DNA from: a virus
Length of the DNA: 22,305 nt
Strand: one strand, 5' to 3'
IMG/VR virus record: IMGVR_UViG_3300035698_010415
Span: 1-22,305 of that record
The notes beneath the pieces were generated by a model. It was not told where the DNA came from, searched no databases, and saw nothing but the letters and a program-made list of their open reading frames with translations. The translations under genes were made by a program, and so were the position numbers. Positions 1-6,475 of the stretch are shown piece after piece; position 1 is the first letter of the stretch; each line of letters starts with the position of its first letter.

Positions 1-1
1 A

Positions 2-877
2 CTCGCCACTGCCGGATTGATCATTGTGAACACCCCACAAGTTTTGAATCCCGAAAATCAAGGTGAAGCCCAAGTGAGCATCACCGAAGCTGGTAATCAA
101 GTGTTGGCTCAGTTGAATGCTACACAAGCCCTTGCCGCTGCACCCGCAGTTGCTCCCGTAGCTGCCCCTGCCCCTGTTGTTGCCGCTCCCGTAGCTGTTG
201 CACCAATCTCAGTACCGACCGCTGAGCCCGCAGATGGATTGACTCAAGGCATCATCGCTGCACCCGTTGCAGCACCAGTATCAATTGCCCCTGTTGCTGT
301 TGCACCGGCTCCCGTCGCTGTTGCACCAGTGCTTGACGCAACAGTCGACGCAACTCAACTTGGTGGTGTCGTTCAAGCTGAAAGCACGAACTTGACCATC
401 GGAGTTGATCAAGATGGTGACGGCAAATTCGAAATCGAAATCGATACTGCCATCCCAATGCCGAAGATTGAGCGTGGCAATAACCTTGCTGGTTTCATTC
501 GCGAGTCGAAGTACCCATTCGATACGCTTGGTGATCCCGGTAAAGACCCCAACACGGGGCAACCAATCTACGCTTCGTTCCACACTGCCGCAACTGAGAA
601 GAAGCCGGAGCCGTGGAAGTCGCTCGCGTCGACCGTTTCAGCACAGAACAGCAAGTACCAAGAAGAAGTTGTTCCTCAAGAAATGGTGACCGTGAAGAAG
701 CGTAAGCTTCGTCGTGATGCCGAAGGAAACGGAATGTTGGATTCCAACGGCAAGAAGCAATACGACACTGTTGAAACGCAAGAAGCAAAGAAAGTTCCAA
801 CTCGCAAGTTCGCTTGCCGTCGAGTTGGTGCTGACGATCCACGCGGTGTTGGTTGCCGTGTTTTCCGCACGATGTAA
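2..877 (+). CDS. Ala/Pro/Val-rich protein with a DxDxDG loop, 5'-truncated
   Basis: The reading frame is open to the left window edge (291 codons visible), so the true start is probably outside; an in-frame TTG at 17 is the only early start-like codon. The N-terminal third holds a long low-complexity linker of Ala, Pro and Val (APVAVAP-type units, roughly residues 38-110 counted from the TTG). Next comes a D-Q-D-G-D-G stretch near residue 131, like the calcium loop of EF-hand or dockerin repeats, although loop position 12 is Ile instead of Glu. The last 120 residues are Lys/Arg-rich and contain two Cys. I do not recognise a family. A terminator follows 50 bp downstream, so the gene closes an upstream transcription unit. 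A structural protein with a flexible linker is a guess from composition only. Confidence 0.75.
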   Translation, partial: LATAGLIIVNTPQVLNPENQGEAQVSITEAGNQVLAQLNATQALAAAPAVAPVAAPAPVVAAPVAVAPISVPTAEPADGLTQGIIAAPVAAPVSIAPVAVAPAPVAVAPVLDATVDATQLGGVVQAESTNLTIGVDQDGDGKFEIEIDTAIPMPKIERGNNLAGFIRESKYPFDTLGDPGKDPNTGQPIYASFHTAATEKKPEPWKSLASTVSAQNSKYQEEVVPQEMVTVKKRKLRRDAEGNGMLDSNGKKQYDTVETQEAKKVPTRKFACRRVGADDPRGVGCRVFRTM

Positions 878-929
878 TTGAAGAAGCAGACTTGGGTGGA
901 TGACTCCCATTGGGAGTTGATTCGGGAAG

Positions 930-966
930 AACCGTGGTTGGCGAAAGCTGGCTCCGGTTTTTTTTT
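930..966 (+). terminator. Rho-independent terminator
   Basis: AACCG at 930-934 pairs with CGGTT at 955-959. The stem continues inward with several G-U pairs to a GAAA tetraloop (943-946), and a run of nine T covers 958-966. A second perfect inverted repeat, ACTCCC/GGGAGT with a 3-nt loop (903-917), lies just upstream. Together they close the transcription unit that ends with the gene stopping at 877. Confidence 0.8.
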
Positions 967-980
967 GTGTTCGAGCGGGG

Positions 981-1008
981 TTGACAAATCCGTCTAGGTC
1001 TCTATCGT
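981..1008 (+). promoter_or_regulatory. Candidate sigma70-type promoter
   Basis: A consensus -35 box TTGACA (981-986) is followed after 16 bp by TATCGT (1003-1008), matching four of six bases of TATAAT. It lies just after the terminator and 53 bp before the next start codon, which is where a promoter for the block starting at 1061 would be expected. The -10 box is weak, so this is a prediction. Confidence 0.5.
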
Positions 1009-1060
1009 CTTGTTGGAGCGGTCACGCTCACTTTACGGATTCTTGGAAATCTTTAGTTAA

Positions 1061-1429
1061 ATGCCCGATATTAAGCTATTCCCCGGCGATTTGTTCTTTG
1101 GTCGAATCATTGCCGGTCCACCGAGCGATCCGATCCGACTTTCAAATCAACAATTATCAATGGTTGTTGGGGATGGTCTTGGTTATCAAATACCACAATC
1201 TAAAGTGCGAACGTCTAACATGCAAGTTAGCAGTGTGACGGAAGATGGCAACGGATACGTTCCCGTTGTCGTCACTGAGCATGTTCGTGTGTCCAACACC
1301 GCAGTTTCCGTAGTTGCAGTTGATGATGCTGGTTATGTGGCATCGAACGCAGTCAGAGTTTCCAACTCTATGATATCCGTGGTTACCGAACAAACATTAG
1401 CATATCTTGAAGTTATACCACCAGCATAG
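1061..1429 (+). CDS. Four-repeat beta-rich protein, probable virion protein
   Basis: This 122-residue protein is almost entirely four tandem units of about 21-26 residues. Each begins R-[LTV]-S-N and continues with a V-S-V-V-like strand and a D-G-x-G-Y-like turn; the arginines are near residues 26, 50, 76 and 99. The degenerate RVSN/VSVV pattern recalls the RVSQ/QVL repeats of some phage virion proteins, but that is from memory and unproven. It starts 53 bp after the candidate promoter with only a weak Shine-Dalgarno (GGAAA, placed far upstream) and ends 9 bp before the LamG-like gene, so the two are probably co-transcribed. A short fibre or decoration role is an inference. Confidence 0.75.
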   Translation: MPDIKLFPGDLFFGRIIAGPPSDPIRLSNQQLSMVVGDGLGYQIPQSKVRTSNMQVSSVTEDGNGYVPVVVTEHVRVSNTAVSVVAVDDAGYVASNAVRVSNSMISVVTEQTLAYLEVIPPA

Positions 1430-1438
1430 GCAGTACAA

Positions 1439-2503
1439 ATGGCAATTACATTCCACGACCAGTATGGTTTTGAATTCATTACCACACCTAATGAAATTAG
1501 TTTTCAGTCGCAACGATTACGGTATCTCGCCGAACTTGTCGATCCTGATAGTGTCGCCTACATTGCCGCTGGCAATGCTATCACCAACACGTCAATCATC
1601 ACTGGAGTTCAAGGTGGTAACACCAAAGCTTTGCGAATGACTGCCCATGCTGACGGCGAGTCTCACATTGCGGTTTACCAACTGAATGCACCACTGACCA
1701 AGTTGACGGTTCATTTGGGATTCCGAGTAGACACGTTAGCCAATGAACGCGATAACAATCACGATTGTTTGATTTCAATTCCTGGATTCGGACTCACTGG
1801 GGCACAGTTTTGGATCAACTCAGACGGCTTTGTTCAATTGTTTGACGAACTTACTTCGTTGCAAATTGGAACCGGACTTGTCACTACGGACGTTTGGCAT
1901 CACTTGGTTGTTGAAGTTGACGTTGTCGCAAAAACAGTCAGTGTCCGATTGAACGGTGTGGTGCAGTTTACCCACACTTATGTTGCCGCCCCGGCAGACG
2001 TTGATCGCATCGCACTTGGCTCACCGTCGAATGCTGGCGAGTATCACGACTTCGATAATTTGGTTGTCTACGCAGTGACCGTGGTTGACGAAGACGCTGG
2101 ACCATTAGTGGTGTCGGACTCGGTCGCAGTTGCTACGTCAGCAAACAACGCTTTCGGTGTTTTCGGAGCCGCGACACTCCACGAAGCAATTGATGAAGTC
2201 GATAGCGATGACGACACTACTTACGTCGAAGCTTCCGCTATCAACTCTAACTTCTTTGCGATTCCCGACAATCCAACCTTTACTGGCGAACTGAAAGTCA
2301 TTGAAATGTGGGCAGAAGTTCGCCATACCATTTCGTCTAAGACCGTGCAAATGCAGTACAAAGTTGGAGGAGCCGCAGTCGACTTAGGTGCGACCGAAGC
2401 CACCAGTGCCGCTTACACGCAAATCAACAAACGCAACGCAGCACTTGCTATTCCGGTGGGTGGAGCGAATCAACTTGTATTCGGGTTGAACAAAGACGAT
2501 TGA
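1439..2503 (+). CDS. LamG / concanavalin A-like lectin-fold protein
   Basis: The 354-residue product has the look of a concanavalin-like jelly roll in residues about 60-215: alternating beta strands, a V-W-H-H-L-V-V-E-V-D segment, an S-V-R-L-N-G-V segment and a closing D-F-D-N-L-V-V-Y strand, which are typical of LamG-type domains that bind glycans. A second beta-rich domain fills about 225-354 and begins after an acidic linker. Such proteins are usually surface-exposed virion or adhesion proteins. It ends in TGA at 2501-2503; the same frame stays open for 23 more codons to a TAA at 2573, overlapping the next start. That matters only if UGA is recoded here. The assignment rests on pattern, not on a search. 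Confidence 0.75.
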   Translation: MAITFHDQYGFEFITTPNEISFQSQRLRYLAELVDPDSVAYIAAGNAITNTSIITGVQGGNTKALRMTAHADGESHIAVYQLNAPLTKLTVHLGFRVDTLANERDNNHDCLISIPGFGLTGAQFWINSDGFVQLFDELTSLQIGTGLVTTDVWHHLVVEVDVVAKTVSVRLNGVVQFTHTYVAAPADVDRIALGSPSNAGEYHDFDNLVVYAVTVVDEDAGPLVVSDSVAVATSANNAFGVFGAATLHEAIDEVDSDDDTTYVEASAINSNFFAIPDNPTFTGELKVIEMWAEVRHTISSKTVQMQYKVGGAAVDLGATEATSAAYTQINKRNAALAIPVGGANQLVFGLNKDD

Positions 2504-2562
2504 TTTCTCGCCGACGCGGGTTTGCACTCGAATAGCTTAATCACGAAATTGGACAATGGGGT

Positions 2563-2994
2563 ATGGAAACCGTAACTTTGCTTGGAGTCATCGACGCTCA
2601 GACTGGAGTGTTGTTGACCGTTGTAGTGTTGGCGGCATTTTGCATTTGCGGAGTCGCAGCATTCACAAGCGGGAAAATTCAAGCAACCCTTGCCTCATTA
2701 GAAAAAGCAATTGAAGACTTAAAGGGGAATCACGAAACTGTGCAAGACTCCATAGTTGAAATTTCGAAGATGCAAGGTGCCATTGAAGTTTACAAAAAAC
2801 TCATTGACGATCATGGCGATTTGCTCCAGAAGCAAGGTAACTACATTGGTAAGTTACTGGAGCGAACTCGAATCCACGGAGCAACGTTAACGTCAGTTGT
2901 TAACGCATTGCGAGAAAGCGATTTGAATATCAACATCACTGCCGACAACTTGCAAGCTCAAGTCGGTGACGGAAACACGCAAGAGCGAGGTTAA
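2563..2994 (+). CDS. Membrane-anchored coiled-coil protein with C-terminal RHIM-like motif
   Basis: This 143-residue protein has one hydrophobic segment (residues 15-35), then a long charged helix with heptad character (about 40-115), then a polar tail N-I-N-I-T-A-D-N-L-Q-A-Q-V-G-D-G-N-T-Q. The tail shares 10 of 19 aligned residues with the N-terminus of the product of the next gene, including QVGD. The core resembles the RHIM amyloid tetrad ([IV]-Q-[IV]-G) with the first position changed to Ala. The next gene begins 2 bp after this stop codon, so the two are co-expressed. A single N-terminal helix plus coiled coil would also fit an accessory lysis protein or a membrane-tethered adaptor; no named family is recognised. 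Confidence 0.75.
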   Translation: METVTLLGVIDAQTGVLLTVVVLAAFCICGVAAFTSGKIQATLASLEKAIEDLKGNHETVQDSIVEISKMQGAIEVYKKLIDDHGDLLQKQGNYIGKLLERTRIHGATLTSVVNALRESDLNINITADNLQAQVGDGNTQERG

Positions 2995-2996
2995 CA

Positions 2997-3449
2997 ATGC
3001 CAAACGAATTCAACTTCAATGCCAATAACCAACAAATACAAGTTGGTGATAACAACTCGCAAACCCAAAACATCGGAAGCGATGAACACAACTGGAAAGA
3101 CGTGTTCGATGATTTGATTGAGCAAACTCAAGACAAAGAGTTCTTGCCCGACACCGATCCCGAAATCGTTGAAACCTACGGCACTCCGTTGAAGCTCGCG
3201 ACCTCAGCGATGGACCAAGCTGAGACTGATATTCAAACGTCGGAAAATTCTGACGAGCCACTGTACCAAAGCGAAGACGATTTTGATGACGAGTCATCAA
3301 CATGGACTGACCGCTTCAAAACGTTGCTGCCGCTCGGCGTGAAGATCGGTGTGAGCGTCGGGAAAGCGGTTGTCGATTCCTACGTCAAAAAATCTCCAGT
3401 AGTTGCGGGTTTACAAGCTTTGTTTTCAGAGATACAATCCAACTCCTAA
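2997..3449 (+). CDS. Small acidic protein with N-terminal RHIM-like motif
   Basis: The 150-residue product begins with a polar Asn/Gln-rich segment containing I-Q-V-G-D-N-N at residues 14-20, close to the RHIM core of human RIPK3 (VQVGDNN) and to bacterial amyloid signalling motifs. An acidic, probably disordered middle follows (about 30-100), then a C-terminal stretch from W-T-D-R-F-K (about 102) that is hydrophobic and amphipathic (L-L-P-L-G-V-K-I-G-V, then S-P-V-V-A-G-L). That end could associate with membranes. The first 15 bases of the gene are identical to those of the peptidase gene at 4501. Whether the motif forms amyloid and what the C-terminus does cannot be told from sequence. Confidence 0.7.
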   Translation: MPNEFNFNANNQQIQVGDNNSQTQNIGSDEHNWKDVFDDLIEQTQDKEFLPDTDPEIVETYGTPLKLATSAMDQAETDIQTSENSDEPLYQSEDDFDDESSTWTDRFKTLLPLGVKIGVSVGKAVVDSYVKKSPVVAGLQALFSEIQSNS

Positions 3450-3479
3450 TAAACAATTGCCAATGTCACAAGGTGTGTT

Positions 3480-3959
3480 ATGAAAAAGTTTTCGACGGAA
3501 AGAATAGTATCAATTGCGGTTGGTGCCATTACGCTGTTCATTGCCTACCAGTTTTGGTTCGGCTCCGGCATCTTCAACGGTTGGTTTGAGCAAGGTGTTG
3601 AGACTGGCAAGCTCGGTGCTGGCTCCGCTGACTTCATGTCGCAATCCCTGGAGATCGTGCTGACCGTATTGTCGACCATCGGCACCGTAATGATCTCGAA
3701 CTTTTTCAAGATCACGCAGTGGATTTCTGGAGCGTTCGCGGGTGACGACGATCCCGAAGATGATCAAGGTGACTTACTCGCAACAATTCGACGAACCATC
3801 ACTCGGCAACAACAGGGTGATTACAGTCGTGTGCTAATGCAAGCTATCGTCGAAGGTGACCGCGATTTGACAATTGCAATGGCTGAGCGAATTAACGGTG
3901 GTAAGTTTCTGACTGCAACTTCACCAAGCGGCTTTCCATCTAGCGGAGATTCAAACTAA
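3480..3959 (+). CDS. Two-helix membrane protein, holin-like
   Basis: The 159-residue product has two hydrophobic segments, residues 9-27 and about 56-76, separated by a loop with an acidic patch. A soluble charged C-terminus of about 80 residues follows, beginning with an acidic run (G-D-D-D-P-E-D-D) and containing R-R-T-I-T-R. Two helices in a small phage membrane protein fit a class II-like holin, but the long C-terminal tail is unusual and no family match is claimed. The start is supported by AAGGTG just upstream, and the stop overlaps the next start as TAATG, so translation of the next gene is probably coupled. Confidence 0.65.
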   Translation: MKKFSTERIVSIAVGAITLFIAYQFWFGSGIFNGWFEQGVETGKLGAGSADFMSQSLEIVLTVLSTIGTVMISNFFKITQWISGAFAGDDDPEDDQGDLLATIRRTITRQQQGDYSRVLMQAIVEGDRDLTIAMAERINGGKFLTATSPSGFPSSGDSN

Positions 3960-4498
3960 TGTCGTACTCACCCTATAACCAAGTGCCGCAATCGACACCG
4001 CAATCGAAGACGCAGAAACAACCGGCACCATTAGCATTCATAATGATGTTAGTTGTCGCTGGTTTGATTGCGTTCGTTTATGCTCAACAGACTGGACTGC
4101 TTAACAACGATACTCAAGTGGTCGTTGATCCGAGTGACAGCAATGACGATGCACCAATTGGTGACAAAGTCGAAATGAAAGACACTTATGTCGTGCGAGT
4201 CTTCGAGACCGCAGCGGACAAAGAGTTATGGTTAACAAAGCAAGTTAACAATGAGCAATTTTGGATTAAGTGGGTCGCTGAGCAAGGTATGAATCTGCAT
4301 ACACTTGATCCAATTGACGGTGATGGTAATCCCAACCCGCAAGCCGCGACGTTTGTTAAAGCTGCGAAAGACCGTGGAATCAATTCCCCATTTTGGATGC
4401 ACGTAAAGAAGGGTGGCAATGTGCTGACCATAACACCCTTTGAAGAATCAGTCAGCGATGATACTTGGAAAACCATCATTCAAAACTCGGTGAAATAA
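3959..4498 (+). CDS. Single-pass membrane protein with soluble C-terminal domain
   Basis: A Pro/Gln-rich N-terminus (residues 1-24) is followed by one transmembrane segment (24-42), an acidic linker and a soluble domain of about 115 residues from residue 64. The alternation T-Y-V-V-R-V-F ... F-W-I-K-W-V ... S-P-F-W-M-H-V-K ... N-V-L-T-I-T-P-F is reminiscent of a thioredoxin-like fold, but the CxxC pair is absent, so an oxidoreductase role is not supported. The start overlaps the previous stop and the next gene starts 2 bp after this stop. The function is unknown; the topology places most of the protein outside the cytoplasm if the N-terminus stays inside. Confidence 0.65.
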   Translation: MSYSPYNQVPQSTPQSKTQKQPAPLAFIMMLVVAGLIAFVYAQQTGLLNNDTQVVVDPSDSNDDAPIGDKVEMKDTYVVRVFETAADKELWLTKQVNNEQFWIKWVAEQGMNLHTLDPIDGDGNPNPQAATFVKAAKDRGINSPFWMHVKKGGNVLTITPFEESVSDDTWKTIIQNSVK

Positions 4499-4500
4499 CT

Positions 4501-5367
4501 ATGCCAAACGAATTCGAATTTGAAATCCCCGGTGGTGGCAAAGTCTACACTGGAAACCAAGTGCCCGACACCATGCCGTTGTCGTTCGTGGCGTTTCCGA
4601 AGCCCAAGATTAGAACGCTTGCTCAGATCGCAGAACTCACGCGAGACTCGCAGACATTGAAAGTTCAAGAAGAATGGGCGAACGAAGTCGAGTGGTTCAA
4701 TCAGGGTCGTCGTAGTTCTTGTAACGCTTACATGATTGCTTGGATCGTTTGTGTTTTGATCTGGCGATTCACTGGCAACAAAGTCAGACTGTCACCGGAG
4801 TGGGTCTATTCTATTATCAACGGTGGTAAAGACGGTGGCTCAATGCTTGACGACGGAATGGTCCAAGCGTTCGAAGGTGGAATGCCAGCTTACGCTGCCG
4901 CATTCTATCAACGCTACAAGCAAGGGCAATTCGGGATGGAAGAAAAGCGTTGGGCGAAACAATCAGCGAACGATCACAAGTTTGCCGAGTGCTACAAAGC
5001 ACCGACCGACAGTTTCGAAAACATGATGCTCGCATTGTTTACTTGCATTGCAGAAGGTGGAGCCGTTGGTATGGCAGTCCATGTGGGCAACAACTACATG
5101 AAGTCGGGCAAAGTCGCTGGATTTGACAATGGTAAAGGCAACCACGCAATCGCTGGTGTCCAACTTCACTTGAAAACAAACAACCCACGATCAATCGAAG
5201 ACATTGATATTGTGTCTCCGCAATCTTGGGGAAGGAATTTCGCTAATCGTGGTTTCACGCGAATCACTACAAAACATTGCCATGAACCGGTACGTTACCA
5301 TGCTTTCTATTGCGTTCGAGCGGTCACTGCGACCCAAAACGCAGTTGAGACTTGCCGAATTAAGTAA
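4501..5367 (+). CDS. Papain-like cysteine peptidase (C1-type)
   Basis: The 288-residue product carries the papain signature in order: an oxyanion Gln and nucleophile in F-N-Q-G-R-R-S-S-C-N-A-Y (Gln68, Cys74), the His in G-N-H-A-I-A-G-V (His215), and P-Q-S-W-G (241-244), where papains normally have Asn-Ser-Trp-Gly; Gln replaces the usual Asn. F-A-N-R-G-F-T-R-I follows, as in the family. Cys-His spacing (141) is near that of papain. There is no signal peptide. The start at 4501 is chosen over an in-frame ATG at 4465 because it begins 2 bp after the previous stop and its first five codons (MPNEF) match the gene at 2997. Surrounding membrane proteins suggest a lysis, entry or host-envelope role, but the substrate is unknown. 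Confidence 0.7.
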   Translation: MPNEFEFEIPGGGKVYTGNQVPDTMPLSFVAFPKPKIRTLAQIAELTRDSQTLKVQEEWANEVEWFNQGRRSSCNAYMIAWIVCVLIWRFTGNKVRLSPEWVYSIINGGKDGGSMLDDGMVQAFEGGMPAYAAAFYQRYKQGQFGMEEKRWAKQSANDHKFAECYKAPTDSFENMMLALFTCIAEGGAVGMAVHVGNNYMKSGKVAGFDNGKGNHAIAGVQLHLKTNNPRSIEDIDIVSPQSWGRNFANRGFTRITTKHCHEPVRYHAFYCVRAVTATQNAVETCRIK

Positions 5368-5396
5368 CAACTAATTTCACACGGAGAACACGAGAC

Positions 5397-6041
5397 ATGA
5401 AACGCTGGACTATTATTTTGATGATGTTCGTTATCGCATTGCCAATGGCAACACAAGCCCAAGAGCTTAACGAACCAGTCGCTTATGGCGACAGTATTGT
5501 TGATGAACCAACGCAAACGGTGGACGAGTCGCAGCTATTCCAGCGTGTCGATGAACTCACCGAAGTCGTTAATACGCACAGTGACCAGATCGCAACTTTG
5601 GACGCCCGGGTCAAAAAATTGGAAGGGGGCACGCTTGCGGTCTCCGCTCCGATCGGCTCGACGCTTGGAACGCTTCGCTCAACACTGAGAAAGCCCGGCA
5701 CAGTCTCGTATGGGTCCACTGGATCACGACTTGGTGGTGTCGTCACAAGTTCCAGGATTGTCAGCATCGGCGAGCCCGTGGTGACCAGCGTGAGCTATGG
5801 ACCGTTGGAACCAGTAATCGTACCAACCGCTCCGACAATCGTGACCATGCCAATGTTAGCCGCACCGGCAACTCAACAGCAAGTCTCGCGACGAACCGTT
5901 CGTGTGCCATTGCAAGAAGTTCGGACAACCAACGTGAGTTATGAAAATTGCCCCGGTGGTAATTGTCCAACTCCGCGAGCATCGTTTTTAGGTAACTCCA
6001 ATCGACCGAAGTTACTTCAACCCCGCACTTGGCGAATGTGA
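5397..6041 (+). CDS. Secreted coiled-coil protein with CPGGNC motif
   Basis: A clear signal peptide (K-R-W then hydrophobic residues 5-17, likely cleavage after A21 in A-T-Q-A-Q-E) precedes a short coiled coil (about 44-76, F-Q-R-V-D-E-L-T-E-V-V). Next are Ser/Thr/Val/Pro-rich beta-like segments and, near the C-terminus, N-C-P-G-G-N-C-P with Cys185 and Cys190. Similar Cys-Pro-Gly/Asn-Gly-x-Cys motifs are frequent in exported planctomycete proteins (from memory). GGAGA lies upstream of the start. The gene ends at TGA 6039-6041, but the same frame stays open to 6218. It may be a periplasmic partner of the neighbouring membrane proteins, such as a spanin-like factor, though this is speculative. 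Confidence 0.7.
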   Translation: MKRWTIILMMFVIALPMATQAQELNEPVAYGDSIVDEPTQTVDESQLFQRVDELTEVVNTHSDQIATLDARVKKLEGGTLAVSAPIGSTLGTLRSTLRKPGTVSYGSTGSRLGGVVTSSRIVSIGEPVVTSVSYGPLEPVIVPTAPTIVTMPMLAAPATQQQVSRRTVRVPLQEVRTTNVSYENCPGGNCPTPRASFLGNSNRPKLLQPRTWRM

Positions 6042-6049
6042 ACTGGTGG

Positions 6050-6090
6050 CACCAACAACCAACGAGTTAGTTCTCAATGGACTGTTGGTG
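6050..6090 (+). promoter_or_regulatory. Stem-loop downstream of TGA 6039
   Basis: CACCAAC (6050-6056) is perfectly complementary to GTTGGTG (6084-6090). The stem begins 8 nt after the TGA of the secreted protein gene. Spacing and form resemble downstream structures that favour stop-codon readthrough in some viruses, and a similar but larger arrangement follows the TGA at 21705. Confidence 0.35.
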
Positions 6091-6095
6091 GAGCA

Positions 6096-6218
6096 ATGCC
6101 CGGTGACGTTACTTGGCACTTGATTAACGAACACGGAATATCAGCTGGAACTGTTTATTCGATGACTGTGAGTCAACGTTACGCATTGCATGACCAAATT
6201 CACAATTCTGGTGGATAA
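6096..6218 (+). CDS. Small ORF, or readthrough extension of the secreted protein
   Basis: In the same frame as the gene ending in TGA at 6041, 58 sense codons run to TAA at 6216-6218. The only ATG in this stretch is at 6096, giving a 40-residue product that begins M-P-G-D-V-T-W-H-L-I-N-E-H-G and ends A-L-H-D-Q-I-H-N-S-G-G. GGTGGAG lies 2 nt upstream of that ATG, closer than ideal. The stop overlaps the next start as TAATG, the coupling seen elsewhere in this cluster, which argues the segment is translated. Either it is a tiny independent gene or it is the C-terminal domain of the preceding secreted protein reached by UGA readthrough. I cannot decide between these. Confidence 0.5.
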   Translation: MPGDVTWHLINEHGISAGTVYSMTVSQRYALHDQIHNSGG

Positions 6219-6475
6219 TGAAAGAATACCTAATTTTAGGTTTACTAATACTTGTCGCACTCGTGATACTTCAACGCGGGTGCGGCAATCTTGGTGAACG
6301 ATTCCGAGAACGTCAAGAAGAACGGCAGATTGACCGGGACGAGCGTAAACAAGAACGTAAAGACCGAATCGACGACCGTAAAGACAATCGGGGTCGTTTC
6401 ATGGATGGAAAGAGAAGGTTTAAAGATCGACGTGGACGCAATACCGAACCAGCACCATACGAGCACGGAAGTTGA
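6218..6475 (+). CDS. Small membrane-anchored, highly charged helical protein
   Basis: The 85-residue product has an N-terminal hydrophobic anchor (residues 4-18), a Cys at 22, and then an extremely charged helix of Arg, Glu, Asp and Lys (about 27-75). The layout of a short anchor plus a long charged helix resembles inner-membrane spanins or accessory lysis proteins, but no family is recognised. The sequence around the Cys (Q-R-G-C) is a poor lipobox. Its start overlaps the upstream TAA (TAATG). The 3' end overlaps the proposed small terminase gene by about 70 bp in another frame. It ends in TGA; the next in-frame stop is TAA 14 codons later. Confidence 0.6.
   Translation: MKEYLILGLLILVALVILQRGCGNLGERFRERQEERQIDRDERKQERKDRIDDRKDNRGRFMDGKRRFKDRRGRNTEPAPYEHGS

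Noticed and set aside
38-340. GCACCCGTTGC-like repeats as a CRISPR array or regulatory repeats
   Set aside because: They are degenerate codon repeats for Ala, Pro and Val in one reading frame, with no constant repeat length or unique spacers.
878-1060. A coding or tRNA gene in the gap after the first gene
   Set aside because: No frame with a plausible product and no cloverleaf were seen; the gap is explained by a terminator and a candidate promoter.
3959-4498. Thioredoxin-type oxidoreductase
   Set aside because: Strand order is only suggestive and the CxxC active site is missing.
6291-6404. Longer small terminase beginning at ATG 6291
   Set aside because: It would overlap the charged membrane protein gene by about 185 bp, and the extra residues look like a frame shadow of the Arg/Glu codons.
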